Notes under the pieces: model-generated
What the model was told of the DNA's origin: nothing
The model's input: the letters and a program-made list of their open reading frames with translations, nothing else
The model's database searches: none
Part shown: positions 1-8,652 of the stretch, in pieces
Numbering within the stretch: the stretch's first letter is position 1
Layout of the letters: every line of letters begins with the position of its first letter
NCBI GenBank assembly: GCA_019694335.1
Contig: JAIBCD010000026.1
Coordinates: 1 to 41,884, forward strand
Direction of reading: 5' to 3'
Source of the DNA: Rhodospirillaceae bacterium
Lineage (GTDB): Bacteria > Pseudomonadota > Alphaproteobacteria > Rhodospirillales > Rhodospirillaceae
DNA length: 41,884 bases
Translations under genes and position numbers: made by a program

Positions 1-1660
1 GCCATTCGCGGAACAGCTTGGAATAGCACGAGACGCAGGTGTCCATCGGGTCGCGCACCGCATGCACGATGCGGGCGTTCGGGAACGCCATGCGGATCAG
101 CCCGATGTTCAGGAAATTCCCCGGCAGTTTGTCGGCGCTGCGGGTGCGTCCTTCCAGCAAGGGCGCGATGCGGTCCAGGTAATCGGCGCCGATCTTCTCC
201 GCCGCCTTGGCCAGGTCGCCCGCATGAGCGGCGTAGTTCAGGGGCACGGTGATCGCCCCCAGGACCATGCGTGCCGCCGCGTCGAACGCGGTGCTCTCGC
301 CGATCGCGCGCACGTCGGGATGGCTGGCCAGGATCTGTTCGATCAAGGTCGTCCCCGAGCGCGGCATGCCGACAATGAAGATCGGCGCGGCCTTGATCGC
401 CGAAATCTGTTTGGAGGAAGCGGGCGCCGCCAGCATGTCCTTGCCGAACAACTCCGCCACTCCGCGCATATAAGCGCTCATGGCCTCGCGGTTGTAGATA
501 ATGCCGGCGCGCTTGAGGGCGTTGCCCTTCTCCAGCTGCGCGAACGCCCCGGCATGGTCGCCGGTGTCGGCCAGGGCCTTGGCGAGCGCGAAATGGATAT
601 ACACCGCCTTCGCCGGCGGCAGGCGCGGATCGCCCGCCGCGATCAACGCGGCCATATCCTTCAGGTTTTCGATGGCGACATCGCCCGGCACGGCTGTCAT
701 CAGTTCGGCGCGGTTCAAATAGCTCTGGGTATAGAACGGATCGTCGGCGATGGCCTGGCCGTAAAGCTCCAGTGCGCCGGCGAAATCGCCCGCCTCTTTC
801 TTCAGGTTGGCGAGGTTGTTGCGCGCCTCGGCGTAGTCGGGCTTCAACGCCAGGGCGGCGGAGTAGGCGCGCGCGGCGTGATGGCCGACGCCCATGCGCT
901 CCAGCGCCACGCCGAAGGCGTTGTGGGCATAAGGGTCGTTGGGCTCGAGGGCCAGCGCCTTCTCATAATGGTCGCGCGCGTCGGCCCAGCGCTCGGCGGC
1001 GTGATGGACGATGGCCAGGTTCTTGTGCAGCGCCGCGCTCTCGGGCGCCAGCACCACGGCCTTGTTGTAGGCCGCGACCGCTTCGTCGCCGCGCCGCAGA
1101 TTGTGGAATACGCCGCCCAGGGTGTTCCAGATCAGGGCGTCGCCCGGCTTCGCCGCCGCCGCTTTCTCCAGCCACCTGATCGCCTGTTCGGCGTTGCCTT
1201 GCAGCAGGTAGTTGTAGCCGACATTGTAGAGCACATCGCCGTTGCCCGGCGCGGCGGCGGCGACCGCGGCGTAGATCTGCCCGGCGTCGTCCAGCAGGCC
1301 CTTCACCTGCAGCGCGTTGGCGAGGTTGTTGGCCACCGGGATCGACCCCGGCGCCAGGACAAAAGCGCGGCGATAGACCGCGATCGCCTCGTCCACCTTC
1401 CCCTGGGCCAGCAGCGCCCCGCCCAGGGTGTTGTGGTAGGACACCACGCGCGGCGCGAGCGCGATGGCGCGGTTCGCCAGGTCGGCGGCGATGTCGTTGC
1501 GGCCGTTCTGGTAGGCGAGGTAGCCCAGCATGTGCAGCGCATCGGCATGCTGGGGATCGGCCTTCAGCGTCTCCTTATAAAGGCGCTCCGCCACCGCCCA
1601 TTGGCCGCTTTCATGAGCCTTGGCGGCGCGGGTAAAGAGAGCCTTGGTTTTCGCTGCCAT
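1..1660 (-). CDS. TPR-repeat sulfotransferase (3' end outside window)
   Basis: The reading frame is open from the ATG at 1660 to the window edge, giving about 553 residues with no stop, so the C-terminus is missing. The first ~400 residues are a chain of tetratricopeptide repeats with the usual A-x-x-x-Y/F and ALxLxP pattern. At about residue 430 there is a sulfotransferase P-loop of the 5'-phosphosulfate-binding type (VGMPRSGTT). A later segment reading RIVHAVRDPMDTCVS fits the 3'-phosphate-binding strand and helix. The family transfers sulfate from PAPS to an acceptor; TPR-sulfotransferase proteins of this kind are common in alphaproteobacteria, but their acceptors are mostly unknown. No signal peptide is visible, so it is probably cytoplasmic. 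It is transcribed divergently from the metalloprotease gene at 1827. The family call is secure and the substrate is unknown. Confidence 0.88.
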   Translation of the reverse strand, partial: MAAKTKALFTRAAKAHESGQWAVAERLYKETLKADPQHADALHMLGYLAYQNGRNDIAADLANRAIALAPRVVSYHNTLGGALLAQGKVDEAIAVYRRAFVLAPGSIPVANNLANALQVKGLLDDAGQIYAAVAAAAPGNGDVLYNVGYNYLLQGNAEQAIRWLEKAAAAKPGDALIWNTLGGVFHNLRRGDEAVAAYNKAVVLAPESAALHKNLAIVHHAAERWADARDHYEKALALEPNDPYAHNAFGVALERMGVGHHAARAYSAALALKPDYAEARNNLANLKKEAGDFAGALELYGQAIADDPFYTQSYLNRAELMTAVPGDVAIENLKDMAALIAAGDPRLPPAKAVYIHFALAKALADTGDHAGAFAQLEKGNALKRAGIIYNREAMSAYMRGVAELFGKDMLAAPASSKQISAIKAAPIFIVGMPRSGTTLIEQILASHPDVRAIGESTAFDAAARMVLGAITVPLNYAAHAGDLAKAAEKIGADYLDRIAPLLEGRTRSADKLPGNFLNIGLIRMAFPNARIVHAVRDPMDTCVSCYSKLFREW

Positions 1661-1683
1661 CGGCGGGACGTTCTTTCGAATCC

Positions 1684-1704
1684 CCCTCTCCCTTGCGGAG
1701 AGGG
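1684..1704. repeat. Short intergenic inverted repeat (CCCTCTCC / GGAGAGGG)
   Basis: Perfect 8-bp arms at 1684-1691 and 1697-1704 around a 5-nt loop, just upstream of the sulfotransferase start. Runs of this C/T-rich and G/A-rich type are frequent dispersed intergenic repeats in GC-rich proteobacteria. A similar imperfect element lies at 41028-41048. It lacks a T-tract on either side, so a terminator role is doubtful. Confidence 0.45.
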
Positions 1705-1826
1705 TTAGGGGTCAGGGTACGCCATACGCCGGTGTCCGGATTTTTTTTGTGATTGCGGAATAAACCATACCCCAACCGCACTATTCTCCCATAAAATTCG
1801 GTTGGATCTTTTGGGGGCTTTCCGAC

Positions 1827-4800
1827 ATGTACCGCTGGCTATTCGCTACCCTGTTGCTGTGGGCCGTTCCCGCCGCGGCCCAGAACAGGCTGTTCACCCC
1901 CCTTCCGGCGCCGGTCTCCGAAACCCCGGCCGCCGCCGACGCGATCCGCAGCCGCGGCGTCGTCCTCAATCCCACGGCCCTGGCCGCGCTGATGAGCACG
2001 CAGGGCCATGCCACCCTCAACCTGTTCGACGACCTGTCGGTGGACCTGACCGCCCTCACGGTCACGCCCGGCCCCCTGGGCCACCAGATGCTGCACGGCC
2101 AAATGTCGGACGGCGGCACCGCCACCTTCGCCATCATCGACGGCACCGTCACGGCGCAGATCTCCACCGGCGGCCACAGCATCACCGTGCAGCCCCTGTC
2201 CGGCGGCACGCACCGCATCGCGGAATTCGCCAAGGCCGCGCAAATCGACGATACCTTCCGCCCCACGCTGCGCCCGGAGGATGCCGCCCCCCGCCGGGCG
2301 CCCGTGGAGAAACCCTCGGTCGAAAAGCCCGCCGCCACCACACAGATCCGCATCCTGGTGGCCTATACGCCCAAGGCGCTGTCTTACCTGCCGTCGCTGG
2401 CGGTGCTGCGCTCGACCGTCGCGCTGATGATGGACGACCTCAACACCACCCTCACCAATTCCAATATCCCGGTGGAAGCCGTGCTCACCGGCATCGAGCA
2501 GGTGAACTACACCGAGCCCACGGGCCTCACCAGCCAGACGCTGATCGACACCGCCGAAGCCAACACCGGCGACTTCGCGCGCATCCAATCCTTACGCGCC
2601 GCCACCGGCGCCGACATCGTCTCGGTGCTGACCGGTTACTCCGACGCCACGTCCTGCGGCCGCGGCTCCCTCAACGACTATCTCGACACCGTCAGCCAGC
2701 TGCGCCCCTACACCAGCAACGGCCTCAACGTAGTCAGCGTCAATCCCGGCTGTCAAAGCATCATGACGCTATCCTTCACTCACGAGATCGGCCACAACCT
2801 CGGCGCCGATCACGACCGCTACGTGCTCACCAACCCGCTGCCGGGCCCGCAGTTCTACGCCGCCGGCTATGTCGACCTGACCGGCCGCTTCCGCGACACC
2901 ATGGCCTACGACGACCAGTGCGAAGCCAACAAAGTCGACTGCCCGCGCCTGCAGTATTTCTCCAACCCGGACCTCACCTACAACACGCGGCCGCTGGGCG
3001 TGGCCGACAACCTGCCGGCCGCCGCCGACGCGTCGCGCCGCATCCGCGAGATCGCGCCGTATGTGGCGCAGTTCCACGGCCTCCTGTCCGCGCCGGCGCA
3101 GCCGATGCTCGCGGTGCTGGTGAGCGGCTCCGGCACCGTCTCCGGTGGCGGGATCGATTGCGGCGCCACCTGCGCCGTCTCCACCACCTCGGGCCAGTCG
3201 GTCACCCTCGCCGCCAACGCCCCCACCGGCTGGAGTTTCGCCTCCTGGGGCGGCGCCTGCTCCGGGTCAGGCGCCTGCACGGTCTCCATGACCGCGAGCA
3301 AGAGCGTCACCGCCACCTTCATCCCGACGCTCAGGTTCGGGCCGGTCTTCTCCTCGGCGCAAGCGGCCTCGCAGTCGTTCATCCGCCTCGCCAACACCGG
3401 ATCGTCGGCGGCTACCGTCACGGTCAAGCTGTGGGACTACACCACCGGCGCGCTGGCCGGCACCTGGACCAGCCCCTCGATCCCCGCCGGCACCGCGCCC
3501 CAGTACGCCATCTCGACCATCGAAAGCGCGGTGACCGGAACCAAGCCCCAGTACTACGCGGTGGCGGTGCAGACCGCCATGACCGGCACCACGCAACACG
3601 TGCTGTGGAAACCCTCGGACGGCACGCTCACCAACCTGTCCACCTGCGACACCGGCATTTCGGCGGGCACCGGCCAGATGGCCAGCGTGCACAGTTCGAT
3701 CCTCGACAGCCCGGGTTACCCCAGCTCCATCGCCATCAACAACACCAGCGCCAGTTCCGCCACCGGCGTGACGCTCGGCATCTACGACGCGCGCAACGGC
3801 ACCAAGCTCGGCACTTACCCGGCTGGCACCATCCCCGCCAACTCCAAGCTGGTGGTGGGCGTGGCCGCGATCGAAAGCGCGGCCAATATCCGCCCAGCCT
3901 CGGACATGTTCCACTACATCATCAAACCCGAAGGCTCCTTCACCGGCTTCCTGCAGCACCTGGTGAACAACCAGAAGGTCGGCGTGATCACCGACATGTC
4001 CACGGTCTGCGGCTTCGGCCTGGGCGCCACGCCGCTCCAGACCATCGCGATCCGTGCGCCGGGCCCGCTCTACTCCACCGCCCAGACCGCGTCCCAGTCG
4101 TTCCTGCGTTTCACCAATACCGGCACCACCGCGGGCAGCGTGGCCGTCACCTTGCGCAATTCCGCCACCGGCACGCGCTACGGCCAATGGATCAGCCCCG
4201 CGATCCCGCCCGGCGCCGCGCCGCAGTACGCGATCTCGGACATTGAAAACACCCTCCCGGTCTCGCCGAAGCCGCAGTACTACACCGCCATGATCGAGAC
4301 CCAGATCACCGGCTCGGTTGCCCATGTGCTGTGGAAACCCTCGGACGGCACGCTCACCAACCTGTCCACCTGCGACGCCGGCGTATCCTCGAATGCCGGC
4401 CTGATCGCCAGCGTGCATTCCTCGCGCCTCGACAGCGGCTATCCCAGCACGGTGGCGGTCAGCAATACCGGATCGTCCGCCCAGACCCTCACCCTTGGCG
4501 TATTCGACGCCCGCACCGGCACGCGCCTCGGCACGTACACCACCACCTCGATCCCCGCCAACGGCCAGCAATTGTTGGCGGTCGCGGCCATCGAGCGCGC
4601 CATAAATCTGACACCCGCGGCGGACATGTTCCACTATGTCATCAAGCTGGAGTCCGGCACCGGCTTCCTCCAGCACCTTGTCAACAACCAGACCGCCGCC
4701 GTGATCACCGACATGACCACGGTCTGCCAGTTGCCTACCAAGGCCGTCAGCTTCACCGACTGCGCACCCGGCATCACACCGCGCTGCACCGCCACCGTCG

Positions 4801-5108
4801 GCAGTTCGACCTCGGGCCAGCTCAAGCAGGCCACCTCCTGGCAGAACTACGACGTGGCGCTCACCGCTGGGCGCACCTACACCATCGATGTGAAAGGCGC
4901 CTCAAGCGGCAACGGCACCCTCGCCGAACCCTATATCTTCGTCTACACGGTCGGCGGCCAGAGCGCGCTCGCCCAAGGCGGCAGTGGCGGCACCGGCAAC
5001 GACGCGCGGATCACCTTCACGCCCACGACCACGGCGACCTATGTGATCCAGGTCTCGACCTACATCCTGGCGGACAATGCCGGGACGTTCGTGCTGACGG
5101 TGAATTGA
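1827..5108 (+). CDS. Secreted reprolysin-like zinc metalloprotease with duplicated C-terminal modules
   Basis: 1093 residues starting with a signal peptide (cleavage near AAAQ, residue ~19). A propeptide-like region precedes the catalytic domain, which begins near residue 172 (IRILVAYTPKA). The zinc site HEIGHNLGADH is at residues 319-329 and the Met-turn TMAY follows at about 358-361, both typical of M12B/reprolysin-like metzincins. After the catalytic domain come a short Cys-containing InlB-like B-repeat (~429-498), two copies of a ~230-residue module (~502-735 and ~745-970), and a C-terminal region (~985-1093) resembling the bacterial pre-peptidase (PPC) fold. The duplicated modules share an almost identical stretch (VLWKPSDGTLTNLSTCD). 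A G-rich ribosome site precedes the ATG. The role is probably extracellular protein degradation; the function of the repeated module is unknown. Confidence 0.9.
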   Translation: MYRWLFATLLLWAVPAAAQNRLFTPLPAPVSETPAAADAIRSRGVVLNPTALAALMSTQGHATLNLFDDLSVDLTALTVTPGPLGHQMLHGQMSDGGTATFAIIDGTVTAQISTGGHSITVQPLSGGTHRIAEFAKAAQIDDTFRPTLRPEDAAPRRAPVEKPSVEKPAATTQIRILVAYTPKALSYLPSLAVLRSTVALMMDDLNTTLTNSNIPVEAVLTGIEQVNYTEPTGLTSQTLIDTAEANTGDFARIQSLRAATGADIVSVLTGYSDATSCGRGSLNDYLDTVSQLRPYTSNGLNVVSVNPGCQSIMTLSFTHEIGHNLGADHDRYVLTNPLPGPQFYAAGYVDLTGRFRDTMAYDDQCEANKVDCPRLQYFSNPDLTYNTRPLGVADNLPAAADASRRIREIAPYVAQFHGLLSAPAQPMLAVLVSGSGTVSGGGIDCGATCAVSTTSGQSVTLAANAPTGWSFASWGGACSGSGACTVSMTASKSVTATFIPTLRFGPVFSSAQAASQSFIRLANTGSSAATVTVKLWDYTTGALAGTWTSPSIPAGTAPQYAISTIESAVTGTKPQYYAVAVQTAMTGTTQHVLWKPSDGTLTNLSTCDTGISAGTGQMASVHSSILDSPGYPSSIAINNTSASSATGVTLGIYDARNGTKLGTYPAGTIPANSKLVVGVAAIESAANIRPASDMFHYIIKPEGSFTGFLQHLVNNQKVGVITDMSTVCGFGLGATPLQTIAIRAPGPLYSTAQTASQSFLRFTNTGTTAGSVAVTLRNSATGTRYGQWISPAIPPGAAPQYAISDIENTLPVSPKPQYYTAMIETQITGSVAHVLWKPSDGTLTNLSTCDAGVSSNAGLIASVHSSRLDSGYPSTVAVSNTGSSAQTLTLGVFDARTGTRLGTYTTTSIPANGQQLLAVAAIERAINLTPAADMFHYVIKLESGTGFLQHLVNNQTAAVITDMTTVCQLPTKAVSFTDCAPGITPRCTATVGSSTSGQLKQATSWQNYDVALTAGRTYTIDVKGASSGNGTLAEPYIFVYTVGGQSALAQGGSGGTGNDARITFTPTTTATYVIQVSTYILADNAGTFVLTVN

Positions 5109-5195
5109 AATCGACTAGTCGAACGGCACCGAGACCTCGATAGCCGCCAGTTTACGGGCTTTATCGAATACAATTGAAACAGTCGTCCCCGGCAT

Positions 5196-5257
5196 CCCCC
5201 ATCGGACTTCGGTAGGGGGCAAGCTTTCCCAAGCTCGCGAGCTCGCTAAGGAAAGCT
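5196..5257. repeat. Small palindromic insertion beside OmpA relic
   Basis: About 70 nt that have no counterpart after the intact OmpA domain at 20277 sit directly downstream of the relic's stop codon. They hold nested inverted repeats: AGCTTTCC at 5222-5229 with GGAAAGCT at 5250-5257, enclosing the perfect palindrome AGCTCGCGAGCT at 5232-5243. There is also a C5/G5 pair at 5196-5200 and 5215-5219. This looks like a REP-type or miniature element; its family is not recognised. Confidence 0.4.
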
Positions 5258-5261
5258 AAGC

Positions 5262-5463
5262 CTATGGGTCCATCACGATTTCCACACAGCGGTTCTGGGG
5301 CTCGCGCACCCCGTCACCGGTCGGCACCAGGTTCTCGGACTCGCCTTTGTCCGAGATGGTGATCTGGTTGGCGGTGAAGCCCTGCTCGGCCAGTTCCGCC
5401 TGCACGCGCGGGCGCGGCGTTCGGACAGGGCCAGGCTGTAGGCATCCGTGCCGGATGCGCGAC
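5262..5463 (-). pseudogene. Frameshifted relic of an OmpA-like C-terminal domain
   Basis: On the minus strand one frame reads SGTDAYSLALSERRARA and the next continues as VQAELAEQGFTANQITI...REPQNRCVEIVMDP-stop. Together they match the last ~65 residues of the OmpA domain at 20277-20603, which reads RAGTDAYNLALSERRARAVQAELTKQGF at the same place. Aligning the DNA shows one missing C (tgcacgcgcggg here against tgcaccgcgcggg there), which causes the frameshift. Sequence upstream of ~5463 no longer matches. Differences such as AELAEQ for AELTKQ suggest it descends from a paralogue or an old duplication. Downstream, a TGAAACAGTCGTCCCC string resembles the sequence beside the parS site at 20248. 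Confidence 0.8.
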
Positions 5464-5544
5464 AGAAACAAGTCATAACGCACCGCACAAACAGCGAAAA
5501 GTTAGCAGGCAAATCCCGTTTTGCTTTGGGAGCATACGCTTGGC

Positions 5545-6789
5545 CTAAAGCGCCAAAGCGACGCCCCCCGCCGCCAGGATCGCGCCGGCGCCGGCGCCCG
5601 CCAGCGGCAGACCAAAGCGCATACCGCCGATCACGAAGCTGATGCCGATCTTGGTGATCATATTGGCCCCGGCCGCGAGCAGGATCGCCTGCACCGCAAC
5701 CTTGGCGTCCAGGGCGGTCATGCGGGCGACGGAAATCGTGATCGGATCGACGTCGGTGAAGCCGGAGATCGCCGCCAGCGGCAACACCCCGCTTTGGCCG
5801 AACGCGTCATTGAGCAGTTTCACCGCCATCATGATCGCCGCGAGCAGCGCGCCGGCGCCGAGCAAGGGCGGCAGGTCGAAGGGATTGCCGAACTCCACCT
5901 TGGCCGCCGCACCCGCCCCCCCTGCGCGGTGCAGAAGATAGGCGGCGAGTGCCAGCACCGCCACGGCCGCCGCCATGGGCGCCGCCAGTTTGGGCAAGAG
6001 CGCCAGGTTCACCACCGCTACCACCACCGTCATGCGCGCGAGGCTTACCGCCCAGCCCAGGGCAACTGCGGTCGCGGCGGCCGTGTTGTTGGTCCTGGCC
6101 TTGGCGGCGAGGCGCGCGTTCACCAGCGTCACCATGGTCGAGGATACCAGCGATCCCGCCATGGCGCCGTGGATCAGCGCGGAGCTCCCCGTCTCCAACC
6201 GCACCACGATGTAGCCGGCGTAGGAGATCGCCGCCATCAGCACGGTCATCAGCCAGACGTCGTGGGGATTGAGCGCGCCCCAAGGATCGACGGTCTTGTC
6301 CGGCAGCACCGGCAGCGCCAGGAAGGTCATCGCCAGCAGGATCACAGCCGAGCGCATCTCCGGCCAGGTGATCTTCCTCAGGAGGCCATGCAGGTATTCG
6401 CGGCTCACCAACAGCACCACCACCGCGACCCCGATGGCGATGGCCGCGAGGCGGTCGCCCAGCAAGGTATAGGCGCCGAGCGCATAGGCGATCAGCCCGA
6501 CCACCACGCCGGTGACCGAGACTTTCCCCTGGGCTTCCTGCGACCGCCAGTGGAACCAGGTCAGCCCGCCGCCCACCACCAGCGCCCCCACGACCAGCGG
6601 GCCCGCACCCACGTCCGGGCTCAAGGCGGCCCACATCGCCCCGAGCAGGGCGATCAGCGTATAGGTTCTGATGCCGGCGACGCGGGCGCCGGCGGCGCGC
6701 GCGCGCTCTTTCCAGCCGCGTTCGATGCCGATCAGAAGGCCGAGGGCCACGGCGATGCCGAAGCGCTGGAGTAGTTCTGAGGTGTCCAT
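5545..6789 (-). CDS. MgtC/SapB family membrane protein with DUF4010 domain
   Basis: 414 residues from the ATG at 6789 (MDTSELLQRF). An in-frame ATG at 6828 would add 13 residues that do not look like family sequence. The N-terminal third carries the MgtC/SapB signature (ALGLLIGIERGWKER, then VAGIRTYTLIALLGA). The rest is strongly hydrophobic with about ten further membrane segments and matches the DUF4010 region usually fused to MgtC in this family. It is an inner-membrane protein of unknown biochemical role; MgtC relatives are linked to Mg2+ limitation and membrane energetics, but that should not be assumed for this longer form. It stands alone, between the OmpA relic and an Ig-like gene remnant. 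Confidence 0.85.
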   Translation of the reverse strand: MDTSELLQRFGIAVALGLLIGIERGWKERARAAGARVAGIRTYTLIALLGAMWAALSPDVGAGPLVVGALVVGGGLTWFHWRSQEAQGKVSVTGVVVGLIAYALGAYTLLGDRLAAIAIGVAVVVLLVSREYLHGLLRKITWPEMRSAVILLAMTFLALPVLPDKTVDPWGALNPHDVWLMTVLMAAISYAGYIVVRLETGSSALIHGAMAGSLVSSTMVTLVNARLAAKARTNNTAAATAVALGWAVSLARMTVVVAVVNLALLPKLAAPMAAAVAVLALAAYLLHRAGGAGAAAKVEFGNPFDLPPLLGAGALLAAIMMAVKLLNDAFGQSGVLPLAAISGFTDVDPITISVARMTALDAKVAVQAILLAAGANMITKIGISFVIGGMRFGLPLAGAGAGAILAAGGVALAL

Positions 6790-6844
6790 CCGGGCGATGG
6801 TATACCGCCGCGGCAGTATTGCCAGCACGGTTCGGCGCGGCGCA

Positions 6845-7090
6845 TTACTGCAATTTCGTCACGTTGACCGCAATTTTTGCGGTGTTCGGCGTGCCGAAGC
6901 TGGTCTTCAGGCGGTAATTGAAGGTCAGCGTGTTGGACGCGGATGGCAGGTTGTCGATGACCTCGGCGCGGTTGATCTGCACGGTGCTGCTGGTTCCGAC
7001 GGGGACCGTATAGGCGACCGTGTCATCCGCCACCATCGGCGCCTTGGTGGTGGCGGAAGCCACCGCGAACGTGGAATCTCCCCCGGCTGG
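6845..7090 (-). pseudogene. 3' remnant of an Ig-like/cadherin-like surface protein gene
   Basis: The minus frame ending at 6845 reads like a real extracellular beta-sandwich end: ADDTVAYTVPVGTSSTVQ, then an NRAEVIDNLP stretch, and TAKIAVNVTKLQ before the stop. Upstream of about 7090 the frame dissolves into arginine/proline-rich translation typical of non-coding GC-rich DNA. It then runs on as an out-of-frame shadow of the glycosyltransferase gene. No convincing start codon or ribosome site exists except an internal ATG near 7034. The simplest reading is a leftover C-terminus of a larger secreted protein. It lies 3' of the glycosyltransferase operon, so it may once have been part of it. No specific family was recognised. 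The ~420 nt between 6790 and 7209 hold nothing else that I can see. Confidence 0.4.
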
Positions 7091-7209
7091 CGGCGATAAA
7101 CCGGGTCTTGGCGCACCACGGCATGCGCGGATCGCGCGCGCACGGGCAGACCGCATGGACATCCCGCTTGAGGCCGCGCGCCCACTGGCGGAGGCGGGAC
7201 AACACCGTC

Positions 7210-8652
7210 TCAGGCCTTCTTCGGCCCAAAGCCGACGCGCGCGGGCGAGGCCCAATCGGTGCGGCCGCGCACATACTGCCACCAGCCCTGGATGCGCCAG
7301 ATGGTGTTGATCTGCCGGTAGCCGAAGTTCTCGACGATCGCCGCCAGCATCAGGATCAACAGATACGACGGCTTGGGATAACGCCGCATTTCGATCTCCT
7401 CCAGGGCCAGCGAGCCGACGCTGATTCCGACGCCGAACACGAAGGTCAGCGCCAGATACGCCATGAAGAAATCGAAATTGAGGATGCCCACCGAATAGAG
7501 CAGCGGCATGAAGAAATAGCCAAGCGCCTCCAGCGGCGGGCCGATCACATCCGTGATCAGCACGTGGATGTAGCCGACGGTGCCGGGCAATCCATACTCC
7601 CCACGCCCCATGATGGCGCGGTGGCGGAAGAAGGTTTCGAGCGCGCCGCGCTGCCAGCGCCGCCGCTGGCCGGCGAGGCCCTTGAGCGTACGCGGCGCTT
7701 CGGTCCAGCACACCGGCTCGGGCACGAAGCGCATTTCACCATGGCGGCCGGTCTCGGCGAGATGGCGGTGGATCTTGACGATCACCTCCATGTCCTCGCC
7801 GACGGTGTTCAGGGAATAGCCGCCGACGTCGAGCATCACCTGGCGCTTGAAGATGCCGAAGGCGCCCGAGATCAGCATCATCGCGCCCATCTCGCTCCAC
7901 GCCAGGCGCCCGATCAGGAAGGCGCGCAGGTATTCGACGATTTGAAATAAACTGATGAGGTCGGTGGGCATGCCGATGCGCGTCACCCGGCCGTGGCGCA
8001 CGTCCGAACCGTTGACCACGCGAATCGAGCCGCCGCAGGCGACGACGTTGTCGAAGTCCTCGATGAACGGCTGCACGGCGCGCAAGAGCGAGTCCGATTC
8101 CAGCAGCGAGTCCGCGTCCATGGCGCAGATCAGGGGCGAACCCGCCACGTCGATACCAGCGTTGAGGGCGTCGGCCTTGCCGCCATTGGGCTTGTCGATG
8201 ACGATCAGGCGCGGGAACCGGGCAGAGCCGTAAACCTCGCGCACCGGCTTATGGGGAAGCTGTTCATGGAAGGCGCGCTTGACCGGCGTGAGGCCGAACC
8301 CGTCGATCACGGCCTTCAGCGTGCCGTCCTTCGAACCGTCGTTGATCACCACCACTTCGAAGAACGGATAGTTGAGCGCGAGCATCGACCTGACGCTGTC
8401 GACGATGGTGGCTTCCTCGTTATAGGCCGGCGCGAGCAGCGAAATCGGCACGGTCTGCTCCGAAAACCGCCACCACGCGGAGAGCGGTGTGCGCGCGGCG
8501 CGGCGGCGGCGCAGCGCGCGCCAGGCCATCACCAGCTGGATGGAATAGAGCGCGTTGAGCAGCACGCCGTTGATGAAAATCAGCCAACCCACGGTGATGG
8601 CGGCGATCAGGCCGATGTCGAAGGCCATGTCGGACAGCATGTCCCAGTTCAT
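7210..8652 (-). CDS. Processive family 2 glycosyltransferase, membrane-bound
   Basis: 480 residues. A transmembrane segment near residues 12-44 is followed by a GT-A domain with every hallmark of processive GT2 synthases (BcsA, PgaC, NfrB type): LLAPAYNEE (~72-80), VVINDGSKDG (D105), the metal site DAD (179-181), GED (285-287, catalytic base) and QRRRW (329-333). Several membrane helices follow (~355-450). Such enzymes polymerise sugars from nucleotide donors and pass the chain across the inner membrane. The sugar cannot be read from sequence. The start ATG overlaps the stop of the HEAT-repeat gene by four bases (ATGA, 8649-8652), so the two are translationally coupled. It is the last intact gene of the operon that starts at 11382. 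Confidence 0.92.
   Translation of the reverse strand: MNWDMLSDMAFDIGLIAAITVGWLIFINGVLLNALYSIQLVMAWRALRRRRAARTPLSAWWRFSEQTVPISLLAPAYNEEATIVDSVRSMLALNYPFFEVVVINDGSKDGTLKAVIDGFGLTPVKRAFHEQLPHKPVREVYGSARFPRLIVIDKPNGGKADALNAGIDVAGSPLICAMDADSLLESDSLLRAVQPFIEDFDNVVACGGSIRVVNGSDVRHGRVTRIGMPTDLISLFQIVEYLRAFLIGRLAWSEMGAMMLISGAFGIFKRQVMLDVGGYSLNTVGEDMEVIVKIHRHLAETGRHGEMRFVPEPVCWTEAPRTLKGLAGQRRRWQRGALETFFRHRAIMGRGEYGLPGTVGYIHVLITDVIGPPLEALGYFFMPLLYSVGILNFDFFMAYLALTFVFGVGISVGSLALEEIEMRRYPKPSYLLILMLAAIVENFGYRQINTIWRIQGWWQYVRGRTDWASPARVGFGPKKA

Noticed and set aside
62-1708. Long plus-strand frame opposite the sulfotransferase gene
   Set aside because: Its translation is rich in Arg, Gly, Gln and His without domains, whereas the minus strand gives TPR repeats and a P-loop. 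It is an antisense shadow in GC-rich DNA.
5273-5512. Two overlapping minus-strand small frames as separate genes
   Set aside because: They are the two halves of one OmpA domain split by a missing base.
6845-7711. 288-codon minus frame taken as a whole gene
   Set aside because: Its first two thirds are an out-of-frame shadow of the glycosyltransferase; only the last ~75 codons look like protein.
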